From a virus: 38,548 bases of DNA. Of the stretch, positions 30,932 to 37,184 are shown piece by piece. Under the pieces are notes generated by a model that ran no database searches, was not told the DNA's origin, and worked only from the letters and a program-made list of their open reading frames with translations. The DNA lies in IMG/VR virus record IMGVR_UViG_3300046001_001576, positions 1 through 38,548 of that record; one strand, given 5' to 3'. Both the position numbers and the translations under genes were made by a program. How positions within the stretch are numbered: position 1 is the first letter of the stretch; every line of letters starts with the position of its first letter.

Positions 30932-31061
30932 AGATAAGTTTTTTAGCATGCGTATGACAAAGGATATGTTAGATGCGCTCAAGGTGGAGGCTGCTAAAAA
31001 CAGCCGCACCGTTGCAGGTCAAATTATTGCTTACATTAAGCAAGGTTTGCAAAATGTATGA
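30924..31061 (+). CDS. Arc-like ribbon-helix-helix regulator, 45 aa
   Basis: It starts with GTG 30924, after AAGGA spaced five bases, and overlaps the VRR-NUC stop. The product FFSMRMTKDMLDALKVEAAK then NSRTVAGQIIAYIKQ matches the Arc/MetJ pattern: a short beta strand (FSMRM), helix A, the turn NSRTV and helix B. Arc-family dimers bind operators through the strand. Its targets are unknown; the palindrome at 23592 and the repeats at 21487-21554 are candidates. It overlaps the following gene by eight bases. Confidence 0.75.
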   Translation: MIKDKFFSMRMTKDMLDALKVEAAKNSRTVAGQIIAYIKQGLQNV

Positions 31062-31401
31062 AATAGACATTAATCCAGAGGGACCATGCGCAAAGGCTGT
31101 TTATTGCATGATAGCCAGCCAGCGTTATCTTAAAAATTCACAATGGCCAAACAAAAAAGAATTGTACGTTGCTGATGGAAGAGCATTTGCCAAAGTGAAA
31201 ATTGCAACTCCACGCCTGATTGAAACTCAAAAAGAATTAAAAAAATGGATAGACCCTAAAAAGGTTTATTTTATGGATGCAATTACAGGTACGCTTTATT
31301 TTGAAGATGGAATTTGTGTTAGCAATTATAAAAAACAACGTAAGTTTGTACGTGACCAAAAATTGGCAACTAAGATTTTAAATGAAACCAGAGCAATATG
31401 A
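31054..31401 (+). CDS. Hypothetical protein, 115 aa
   Basis: ATG 31054 overlaps the Arc-like gene end; a longer in-frame start at 30973 lies fully inside that gene and is unlikely. The protein (MYEIDINPEGPCAKAVYCMI then ELYVADGRAFAKVKIATPRL, KKVYFMDAITGTLYFEDG) is basic and mixed alpha/beta. I recognise no family. Codons are more AT-rich than in the neighbouring helicase, as is common in late additions among phage early genes. Confidence 0.6.
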   Translation: MYEIDINPEGPCAKAVYCMIASQRYLKNSQWPNKKELYVADGRAFAKVKIATPRLIETQKELKKWIDPKKVYFMDAITGTLYFEDGICVSNYKKQRKFVRDQKLATKILNETRAI

Positions 31402-31622
31402 TTAAACAAACTCAGGTCGGTGGAGATCATTACCGCAAGTTAAAAATTCAACCTATTGAATTTATACATGGTAACAAAATCAGCTACATGGAAGGTAACG
31501 TAATTAAATACGTTGTCCGGTGGCGTGATAAAGGTGGAATTGAAGATTTACGCAAAGCGCGCCATTATTTAGATTTGCTTATAGAAATGGAAACTAAATG
31601 CTCGGTAGCAATAGACCTTTAA
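31398..31622 (+). CDS. DUF3310 (SaV-like) protein
   Basis: 74 aa. VGGDHYRKLKIQPIEFIHGN (residues 7-26), then MEGNVIKYVVRWRDKGGIED and LRKARHYLDLLIE are the diagnostic DUF3310 pattern found in a great many phages, often near nucleotide-metabolism genes. Its biochemical role is unsettled; a link to nucleotide kinases has been proposed. It overlaps the previous gene by four bases. Confidence 0.88.
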   Translation: MIKQTQVGGDHYRKLKIQPIEFIHGNKISYMEGNVIKYVVRWRDKGGIEDLRKARHYLDLLIEMETKCSVAIDL

Positions 31623-31744
31623 TGCTTTGCGAAAAATGCGAGACAAAACGTGTCCCTGAAGGTGGGATTTTTATAGGACAAACGCGCTGGTTATGCGCAA
31701 GATGTTGGAAGAAACGCAATGACAAAACGAAGAAAACGGCCTAG
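31598..31744 (+). CDS. Small zinc-ribbon protein, 48 aa
   Basis: Start at ATG 31598 has GGAA spaced about six bases; a second possible start at 31622 forms a TAATG overlap with the DUF3310 stop and would give 40 aa. The product has CEKCETKRVPEGG then WLCARCWKKRND, a CxxC-CxxC zinc ribbon. Likely to bind nucleic acid or RNA polymerase. It overlaps the next gene by 26 bases. Confidence 0.65.
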   Translation: MLGSNRPLMLCEKCETKRVPEGGIFIGQTRWLCARCWKKRNDKTKKTA

Positions 31745-32201
31745 CAGTGTGTATAGTTTTTTGGATGAACTTATGGCTAGTCCAACTCAACCAATGCCGC
31801 AAGCAATGCGAACGTCACAATTAACCCAGATGCTAAATGGGTTAAATGCTATGGAGAAGGATGCAGAACCAAAAATAAGAGACTGGCAAGTTGTAAGCGA
31901 TGCCATCAATTTAATGGAGACGTTAGTTGCAATGCGCGTATGTGATGATGCTAGCGGGTTACTTAATGATGCCATTGCAGCCCTGGCTAAAGCCGGACAG
32001 AGGCATATGGCCGGCGGTAACATACGTTTAGATGCTGCTGGCATTCAAGCGGTTAGAGCCGTGATAGAGGACTATGCAAGCATGCTTGATATGGTCTCAC
32101 ACAGAGACATGGTGCATTGCCATCGGCAAACAGAAAAACGTATTTTAGAAATTTTTAAAGGCAAAAATTTGCCGCATGACGTGAAAGTGATTGCATTGTG
32201 A
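31719..32201 (+). CDS. Hypothetical helical protein, 160 aa
   Basis: MTKRRKRPSSVYSFLDELMA starts the protein with a basic patch. Most of the rest is predicted helix (WQVVSDAINLMETLVAMRVC, LLNDAIAALAKAGQRHMAGG) with conserved-looking His/Asp near residues 118-138 (SMLDMVSHRDMVHCHRQTEK). I recall similar phage proteins of unknown function. ATG 31719 has GGAAG spaced eight bases. The stop overlaps the GTG of the next frame. Confidence 0.6.
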   Translation: MTKRRKRPSSVYSFLDELMASPTQPMPQAMRTSQLTQMLNGLNAMEKDAEPKIRDWQVVSDAINLMETLVAMRVCDDASGLLNDAIAALAKAGQRHMAGGNIRLDAAGIQAVRAVIEDYASMLDMVSHRDMVHCHRQTEKRILEIFKGKNLPHDVKVIAL

Positions 32202-32371
32202 AAAGTGATTTAATGGAACCTATCTTAATGACAGATAGAGATAAATTAGCGGTTGAAGCGGTGATTGAATTGTTACCACGTTATGCAAAGCGGTTTAATT
32301 TTGACATTGTAGCCATAGCCTACGCAATGGCCGACGAAACATTAATTGAGATTGAAAGGACTAAAAAATGA
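32198..32371 (+). CDS. Small hypothetical protein, 47-57 aa
   Basis: The frame is open from GTG 32198, overlapping the preceding TGA. Internal ATGs at 32213 and 32228 are alternatives; the latter has GGAACC about seven bases upstream. The shared part DRDKLAVEAVIELLPRYAKR then FNFDIVAIAYAMADETLIEI is an acidic helical protein. No family recognised. It ends with an ATGA overlap with the next ORF. Confidence 0.5.
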   Translation: MKSDLMEPILMTDRDKLAVEAVIELLPRYAKRFNFDIVAIAYAMADETLIEIERTKK

Positions 32372-32478
32372 ACGACGATTTTTATTATGTACAAACAACT
32401 ATGGATTGGTTCTATAGTTTTTTAGTAGCTTTAGGTGCCGTAGGTGCTGTAGCTATAGCCGTGGTGGTAACACTATGA
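32368..32478 (+). CDS. Tiny membrane protein, 36 aa
   Basis: It starts at ATG 32368 with AAAGGA spaced about seven bases and overlaps genes on both sides by four bases. Residues 14-36 (WFYSFLVALGAVGAVAIAVV and following) are one hydrophobic helix. No known function; possible inner-membrane peptide such as a superinfection or host-takeover factor. Support is the good ribosome site and exact overlaps. Confidence 0.55.
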   Translation: MNDDFYYVQTTMDWFYSFLVALGAVGAVAIAVVVTL

Positions 32479-32645
32479 ACTACAAACCAGCTCTTGAATA
32501 TGCAGGTTTTATTGCTTTATCAGACCTAATTACACGGTTGCAAGAACATGCAAAAACTACATCAAACCTGAACCTTGCGTGTGACATAGCAATGGCAGCA
32601 AGTTTGATTGAAAATCTTTTAAAGGGTGCTGATGACTTCAAATAA
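32475..32645 (+). CDS. Small hypothetical protein, 56 aa
   Basis: It overlaps the membrane-peptide gene (ATGA) and the ThyX start. MNYKPALEYAGFIALSDLIT then LQEHAKTTSNLNLACDIAMA, ASLIENLLKG is an amphipathic helical protein. No family recognised. The upstream ribosome site is weak, so its translation likely depends on coupling. Confidence 0.5.
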   Translation: MNYKPALEYAGFIALSDLITRLQEHAKTTSNLNLACDIAMAASLIENLLKGADDFK

Positions 32646-33288
32646 CGTCAAACTAATATGGGCTACTCCCGACGCAGATGCAATGATTGCAGAGATTGCG
32701 CGGGTATCTAATCCAGACAATCAGAAGAATCCCAACATCGATGGGTTGCTAAAATACATGATGCGGGAAGGCCACGTATCGCCTTTCGAGATGGCTAACG
32801 CTTGCGTCGAAATTACGACAACCCGCGATATTGGCCGACAGATTCTGCGCCACAAGTCATTTAATTTTCAAGAGTTTAGCCAAAGGTATGCAAACGTTGA
32901 TAGTTTGCCCGATGCGCAGTTACGTGAGTGTCGATTGCAGGATACTAAGAACCGTCAAAATAGTATTGCAACTGATGACTATGATCTAACTCAAACATGG
33001 GAACTAGTCCAACAAACCATATTGAAAGAAGCGCATACCGCTTACCAATGGGCATTAGATCAAGGTATTGCTAAAGAACAGGCTAGGGCGTTACTGCCCG
33101 AAGGATTGACCACTTCCCGTATGTATATGAACGGCAATATGCGTAGCTGGATTCACTATCTACAAAGCAGACTTCATGAATCGACCCAAAAAGAGCATCG
33201 GTATATTGCTGTTGAAGTGCTAGCAATCTTGCGTGAGGTTGCACCTGTAACAATATCTGCATTTTTTCCTACGCAACTAAGCCGGTAA
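32632..33288 (+). CDS. thyX: FAD-dependent thymidylate synthase ThyX
   Basis: 218 aa from ATG 32632 with AAGGG spaced five bases (a GTG at 32626 is an alternative). It converts dUMP to dTMP using methylene-tetrahydrofolate, NADPH and FAD. The ThyX signature is at residues 73-83, RHKSFNFQEFS, equal to RHR-x7-S but with Lys in place of the third-position Arg. HVSPFEMANACVEI (48-61) and LPEGLTTSRMYMNGNMRSWI supply flavin and substrate contacts. Length is normal. It is the last gene of the rightward operon, and its last 20 bases overlap the end of the endolysin gene on the other strand. Confidence 0.92.
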   Translation: MTSNNVKLIWATPDADAMIAEIARVSNPDNQKNPNIDGLLKYMMREGHVSPFEMANACVEITTTRDIGRQILRHKSFNFQEFSQRYANVDSLPDAQLRECRLQDTKNRQNSIATDDYDLTQTWELVQQTILKEAHTAYQWALDQGIAKEQARALLPEGLTTSRMYMNGNMRSWIHYLQSRLHESTQKEHRYIAVEVLAILREVAPVTISAFFPTQLSR

Positions 33289-33733
33289 GATAGATAGTCT
33301 TACCATCTTTCTTAATAGCGGTTAAAGCCTGATTTTTTAGGCTTTTAGGGTCATACGATACATGTACCCAGCCGCTATGCGGATTTCCCATAATGTAAAA
33401 TTCTAAAATTACCTGCGTAAACTTTAGATTGGCTTGTATCCATTCTGCTAAATCATAATTAGAAATACCTGGCACTTCAATATCCGCTGCAAAGCCTTGC
33501 ATGTGATCTGATGTTTTAGATCCGCCAGCAAACTTATTAAGCGCTTCTCCACGGTAGCCACTGCTTATCTTTACCGGTTTTTCGTAGTGCTCGCGTATTG
33601 GTTGCAATACGTTAATAACCAATTCTCGCAGATTTTGCAATATTCCCTGTGTTGGTGTATTGTCTAAATTGTTGCGTAAAGCAATATCGCTTTTTATCAA
33701 TTCAAGCAATGTAAAGTTTTCGCTTAACTTCAT
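33269..33733 (-). CDS. Endolysin, M15-type D-Ala-D-Ala peptidase-like
   Basis: 154 aa. SSGYRGEALNKFAGGSKTSD (58-77 region) leads to the zinc motif SDHMQGFAADI with His77 and Asp84, and WVHVSYD supplies His124. This is the Peptidase_M15 / VanY family that cuts peptidoglycan peptide stems. There is no signal peptide, so it needs the holin for export. Its ATG overlaps the holin stop by four bases. The 3' end overlaps thyX tail to tail with no terminator. Confidence 0.9.
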   Translation of the reverse strand: MKLSENFTLLELIKSDIALRNNLDNTPTQGILQNLRELVINVLQPIREHYEKPVKISSGYRGEALNKFAGGSKTSDHMQGFAADIEVPGISNYDLAEWIQANLKFTQVILEFYIMGNPHSGWVHVSYDPKSLKNQALTAIKKDGKTIYLTGLVA

Positions 33734-34140
33734 TTTTTAGTTCTCATATCTGCCAGTTTTTCCACTGTACGACCGCCAAAATAGGCCAAAAATATAATCT
33801 GCCCCCACTGGCCTAGCAACTGCACATAAGATTCTTGCGCGTTGTAACCATATGCCGACATAAATGTAAATAGAAAATACGCTACAAAGATAGCTATAAG
33901 AGCCATAGGGCGTATATTTTTAGATAGCCAACTATCACTAGCCATGTCAGCCTTCCATCGGTCTGATACGGCTGTATGCTCAATCTCAAATAGCTTGGTA
34001 TCGTTAGCCATTTTTGCTAACTCGCCATCCTGAGCCATTACAGCAAGCTCCATTTGCGCTTTAGCTTTAGCTTCAGGGTCAGGGATTAACTTATCAATAA
34101 GTTTTCCACCGACGGTTAACAGTGCATCTAAACCAAACAT
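33730..34140 (-). CDS. Holin (GTA_holin_3TM family)
   Basis: 136 aa. The N-terminal amphipathic part (LLTVGGKLIDKLIPDPEAKA) and the DSWLSKNIRPMALIAIFVAY motif at about residues 68-87 are typical of the 3TM holins of gene transfer agents and many phages. Two strong membrane helices lie at about 76-97 and 106-124 (GQWGQIIFLAYFGGRTV). It makes holes for the M15 endolysin encoded directly downstream. Confidence 0.88.
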   Translation of the reverse strand: MFGLDALLTVGGKLIDKLIPDPEAKAKAQMELAVMAQDGELAKMANDTKLFEIEHTAVSDRWKADMASDSWLSKNIRPMALIAIFVAYFLFTFMSAYGYNAQESYVQLLGQWGQIIFLAYFGGRTVEKLADMRTKK

Positions 34141-34150
34141 ATAAAACCTT

Positions 34151-34912
34151 TCAAGGCGAAGCCTTTAAATTGTAAAACCTTAAAGTGTCTAATACCTCGC
34201 CGCGCAATTGCAACCGGCGCAAAGCATCTACCATGCGAGCGTATAAATCCTTGTATTTGCTTTTTTTGCTAACACCAAAACCATAGGTAATCTGTTTAAT
34301 GTCTCCGGCAACTCTTGGTCCGATAATTGAATGCTTTTTAAGCAATGCTAAACCAACATCTTTATTAACCACAACTGCGCCATTAGCACCGTATTTGCCA
34401 GTGATTAAATGCTGGTAACTGGCAACAATGCTAGGTTCAATTACTAAATTAAAGCCATCAAACCCCATAGCAATACGTTTGTCTGCTACTTCTTTGGCGA
34501 CAATGCTGGTGCCACTTGGCCCATATGCGCCAACGGTCATACCATCAAGCGTAGACACTCCGCCATATTGCCACGGGTTACGCGATGTAACAAAAAAGCT
34601 ATAGCTGGTGTTTACAATAGATGGTGATAGATAAAACAATTCTGCACGCTCTGGCACTTCTAGCAAAATAGAAAACACTACATCGGCTTCACCATCAACA
34701 GCCTGTTTATAAGCATCTTTCCAAGGCAATAAACTAAATTCACAATTTAGCTTTGCTTCTTTGCATATCGATTTTAATATGGTGTACATCGGCCCTTGTA
34801 TCACGCCATTATGCAAAGTTTGAAAAGGTGGAAAATCCTCAGTAACAATTTTTACAGTTTGCCCATATGCAAACCCAACGGATAGAAAATAAGCAATAAC
34901 GTATTTAATCAT
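34151..34912 (-). CDS. Periplasmic solute-binding protein (SBP_bac_3-like), exported
   Basis: 253 aa from ATG 34912, which has GAGGTG spaced about eight bases; the longer frame to 34951 has no such site. Residues 1-17 are a Sec signal peptide (MIKYVIAYFLSVGFAYG) with predicted cleavage before QTV. The mature part fits family-3 binding proteins: VKIVTEDFPPFQ (20-31), GPMYTILKSICKEAKLNCEF, ADVVFSILLEVPERAELFYL, then GAYGPSGTSIV and a C-terminal helix region YKDLYARMVDALRRLQLRGE. No permease or ATPase gene is present. It lies between the holin and a membrane protein. Possible roles are nutrient capture, interference with chemoreceptors or sensor kinases, or superinfection exclusion; none is proven. 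Confidence 0.82.
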   Translation of the reverse strand: MIKYVIAYFLSVGFAYGQTVKIVTEDFPPFQTLHNGVIQGPMYTILKSICKEAKLNCEFSLLPWKDAYKQAVDGEADVVFSILLEVPERAELFYLSPSIVNTSYSFFVTSRNPWQYGGVSTLDGMTVGAYGPSGTSIVAKEVADKRIAMGFDGFNLVIEPSIVASYQHLITGKYGANGAVVVNKDVGLALLKKHSIIGPRVAGDIKQITYGFGVSKKSKYKDLYARMVDALRRLQLRGEVLDTLRFYNLKASP

Positions 34913-35348
34913 TCTCAGGCACCTCAAAACATAAATCAGGTAGCTTTGCACTATGCTGCGCCAAAGACAGCGTAGGCCGCCAATAAACCACTGTATTGCT
35001 GCACCATGCGCCCGTCATGTGTGGTGGCAGTATAATAGACCGCAATACGACATAATCCCCTACTTGGTTAACTATTACGCCGCCTTCAACTGCTACGCTT
35101 TGGCCGCCGTTGTATTGCCGGTGCAAAGTACGATAGATGGTTAGCTCAGATATATCTGAACCAACAAAACCCCGGCTTTCAACCAATATATTGTTACCAT
35201 CTTTTTTAGTTACCATAGTAACGCTATCAGATGTAGTAAATGGTGTTGATGATGTAGTTGTAATGTAAACAATAACGCCTAAAAACAGCGTGCATACAAA
35301 ACTAAACCATCCTCCAAGCCTAATAATCCAATGGGCTTGTAAACTCAT
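34905..35348 (-). CDS. Membrane-anchored protein of envelope cassette, 147 aa
   Basis: Residues about 9-32 form a membrane segment (RLGGWFSFVCTLFLGVIVYI), and the rest should lie in the periplasm: beta-rich with LVESRGFVGSDISELTIYRT, then GGQSVAVEGGVIVNQVGDYV and two Cys (WCSNTVVYW, LPDLCFEV) able to form a disulfide. The end (LCFEVPEND) overlaps the start of the solute-binding gene by eight bases, so the two are translationally linked and may act together. No family recognised. Confidence 0.6.
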   Translation of the reverse strand: MSLQAHWIIRLGGWFSFVCTLFLGVIVYITTTSSTPFTTSDSVTMVTKKDGNNILVESRGFVGSDISELTIYRTLHRQYNGGQSVAVEGGVIVNQVGDYVVLRSIILPPHMTGAWCSNTVVYWRPTLSLAQHSAKLPDLCFEVPEND

Positions 35349-35749
35349 TTTTTAACCTCGGTTATAGCTGGCGCTGGTGTTGGTGTAGTAATACTAGCAG
35401 CTTGCACCCATTCTTTAAACTTAGCCTGACTACCCAGTGCAAACAATGCAGCAATAAAAACAACAATTGCTGTTAATCCTTTTTTCATAATGTCATCACG
35501 AAATGTGCGCCAAAACTTTTTACGTTCATTTGCTAATTCTTCGCGTTTATTTAACATTACATGTACGTCATGGTGTTTTTTAATATTGCCATCGGGTGTT
35601 GCTTTAGTCATGGTGTCATGTAAGGCATCTACTTTTTCGGTTAATGTGTCCATTTTATTAGCCTGTTCAGTTAATGCCGTTCTAACCCATTGACTAGCTG
35701 CGCGGTTTTCTCCACGCCTTTCAAATTCATGTGGTAATTCTTCGCTCAT
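35345..35749 (-). CDS. Coiled-coil membrane protein, 134 aa
   Basis: The N-terminus is charged (MSEELPHEFERRGENRAASQ). Residues about 22-55 are a coiled coil (LTEQANKMDTLTEKVDALHD). Residues about 85-105 form a basic patch and one membrane helix (GLTAIVVFIAALFALG). The tail is Thr/Pro/Ala-rich (ITTPTPAPAITEV). The layout (cytoplasmic coiled coil, single TM, short outside tail) could be a holin-like or spanin-like accessory, but no Rz/Rz1 pair or lipobox is seen. Overlaps both neighbours by four bases. Confidence 0.55.
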   Translation of the reverse strand: MSEELPHEFERRGENRAASQWVRTALTEQANKMDTLTEKVDALHDTMTKATPDGNIKKHHDVHVMLNKREELANERKKFWRTFRDDIMKKGLTAIVVFIAALFALGSQAKFKEWVQAASITTPTPAPAITEVKK

Positions 35750-36159
35750 TTTTGAAACAATCCTACAATAAGTTTAGACAATATAACAATGCGGTTAATG
35801 CGATTGCCATAAACATGAGTAGTCTTTGTAAAAAAATCAAATTTAGACGTTGCAGAAAATGTGTAATTGTCAAACCATAAATCTGCAATAGATGCAACAC
35901 AATGATTAATTGATTCTGCACCATTTGATTTTACAAAATGCAATTCATAACGTCCAGTAAAAACCAAATGCCAAATAAAAGTAGCAATGCTTTTATTAGC
36001 CATCAACCAAAAAACGGTTAACGCAAAATCTTCGCAATCGCCATAATAAAATCCATTTGCTTTAGGTTGCATTACAAACCAAGCATCACGCAATAACGTA
36101 ATGTCTGGTTCATATAAAAACTTTTCTGATACTGTGTCAATTGCATCTTCTAAAATCAT
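35746..36159 (-). CDS. Transglutaminase-like cysteine peptidase (BTLCP-like)
   Basis: 137 aa. YYGDCEDFALTVFWLM at residues 38-53 holds the candidate nucleophile Cys42 in the DCEDxA signature of transglutaminase-like proteinases. INHCVASIADLWFDNY at 85-99 offers His86 and Asp97 to complete a Cys-His-Asp triad. No signal peptide is visible. These folds cut or cross-link peptides. In a lysis and envelope cassette it may process a virion or host envelope protein. Coupled to its neighbours by four-base overlaps. Confidence 0.65.
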   Translation of the reverse strand: MILEDAIDTVSEKFLYEPDITLLRDAWFVMQPKANGFYYGDCEDFALTVFWLMANKSIATFIWHLVFTGRYELHFVKSNGAESINHCVASIADLWFDNYTFSATSKFDFFTKTTHVYGNRINRIVILSKLIVGLFQK

Positions 36160-36509
36160 AGCCCTTGCCCCTGCACAATGTACACGGTCGCCGCTGACCC
36201 CGCTAAACCGCTAAAGTAACTAGCAGGGTTAAAGCGTAACACCTCTACCGCGCCTGGAACCAATACAATAGCGCTAGATGGTGTACCTGCAACTGGTGCC
36301 ACGGCATTAGCCTGAGCTTCGCTTGCACTTGCACCAACGCCTAAAAACACCGTTACAGAGCCGCTATTAATGATGCGGTATTGTCCAGTAGCCTGTGCTT
36401 CAAACTTGGCTAAAGTAAGCGCCTGTACACCTGTAGGTGCTGTATCTGCCGCTGCAATTACAACAGTATTGCCTTGCGGGGTAAATGCGATTTGTGAATT
36501 GGTAGACAT
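36156..36509 (-). CDS. Small structural protein, unknown, 117 aa
   Basis: Beta-rich and Ala/Val/Gly-rich: QIAFTPQGNTVVIAAADTAP then QYRIINSGSVTVFLGVGASA, VEVLRFNPASYFSGLAGSAA. The shape (NSGSVTVFLGVG...NAV-P) is common in phage proteins near tails and could be a capsid decoration or tail-associated beta-sandwich. Codon choice is back to the phage-typical GCG/TTA/GCC style, unlike the next genes upstream (36511-37142). No function known. Confidence 0.55.
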   Translation of the reverse strand: MSTNSQIAFTPQGNTVVIAAADTAPTGVQALTLAKFEAQATGQYRIINSGSVTVFLGVGASASEAQANAVAPVAGTPSSAIVLVPGAVEVLRFNPASYFSGLAGSAATVYIVQGQGL

Positions 36510-36510
36510 G

Positions 36511-36687
36511 TCAGATTCCTTTCAGTTGTTCATCAGTTGGTTTTTCAAGTTCGTTTCTTTCCCAAGAAAGAATGTACTCTCCTAATCCATCAGAGTTATC
36601 AGCAATGATGATTTTTCCAACTCCTGGTATGAAATCAGAATCCTTGAGTTCAGGATAAATACTTTTGATTTTTTCGATCAATCTCAT
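36511..36687 (-). CDS. Small tail-associated protein, possible fibre chaperone (XkdW-like), 58 aa
   Basis: Not covered by longer frames. It starts at ATG 36687 overlapping the stop of the C1q-like gene (ATGA) and ends at 36511. The sequence MRLIEKIKSIYPELKDSDFI, PGVGKIIIADNSDGLGEYIL, then SWERNELEKPTDEQL resembles short proteins of the XkdW/tail-assembly type that follow receptor-binding genes (YP-L-D-DF-P, DDSDG, W, PTDEQL). It is acidic and soluble. Its codon use matches the tailspike C-terminus, so it probably travelled with that module. Confidence 0.65.
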   Translation of the reverse strand: MRLIEKIKSIYPELKDSDFIPGVGKIIIADNSDGLGEYILSWERNELEKPTDEQLKGI

Positions 36688-37142
36688 GGCAACCTCACTA
36701 AAAAACCGTTGAAATATGTGTTTACGTTTGCAATCAAAGCACCACTGACTTCAAGAGAAATAGCACCACCTGAGTTTTGAAGTGCAAAGACTTCCAAGTA
36801 ATCTGTGCTTCCGTTCATGTAGATTAATGAACTGACAACAAGATATGTATTACTTCCAACCGCCTGCAATCTATTTCCACGCTTGTATTCAGAACCATTT
36901 TTGAATAAACCTATGATGTTGGTGGTACTGATAAGCGCATTGAAAGCGACCTGTGCATTGACTTGGTAGTAACCAGCAACCGTTGGCTGAAATCTTGAAA
37001 GTGCAGTGCTGAAACTTGAGTTGGTATCAAATTCTTCTGTATCAAATGTTAATTTTGTGTATGCACCACTATTCAGGGACTGTGATACACCCTGAAAAGT
37101 ACTGAATGCAGGCCCATCAATCCTCTGTATTGTCTTTAGCAT
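36684..37142 (-). CDS. C1q-like domain protein (receptor-binding or tail tip)
   Basis: 152 aa. FSTFQGVSQSLNSGAYTKLT (about 13-32), FDTEEFDTNSSFSTALSRFQ and PTVAGYYQVNAQVAFNALIS are the classic C1q/TNF-like pattern (F-x-A/t-y, D-x-x-f, F-x-P-x-x-G-Y-Y). Such trimeric domains cap phage fibres. The C-terminal half of the tailspike has a related domain. It begins 42 bases after the tailspike stop with AAGGAT upstream. It might be a co-receptor binder or tailspike partner. Confidence 0.75.
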   Translation of the reverse strand: MLKTIQRIDGPAFSTFQGVSQSLNSGAYTKLTFDTEEFDTNSSFSTALSRFQPTVAGYYQVNAQVAFNALISTTNIIGLFKNGSEYKRGNRLQAVGSNTYLVVSSLIYMNGSTDYLEVFALQNSGGAISLEVSGALIANVNTYFNGFLVRLP

Positions 37143-37184
37143 GGTAAATATCCTTTGAGTTTGTTTATTTTCTCGTGACGTTCA

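Noticed and set aside
35345-35749. Rz-type spanin
   Set aside because: The membrane helix is near the C-terminus instead of the N-terminus, and no nested lipoprotein frame was found.
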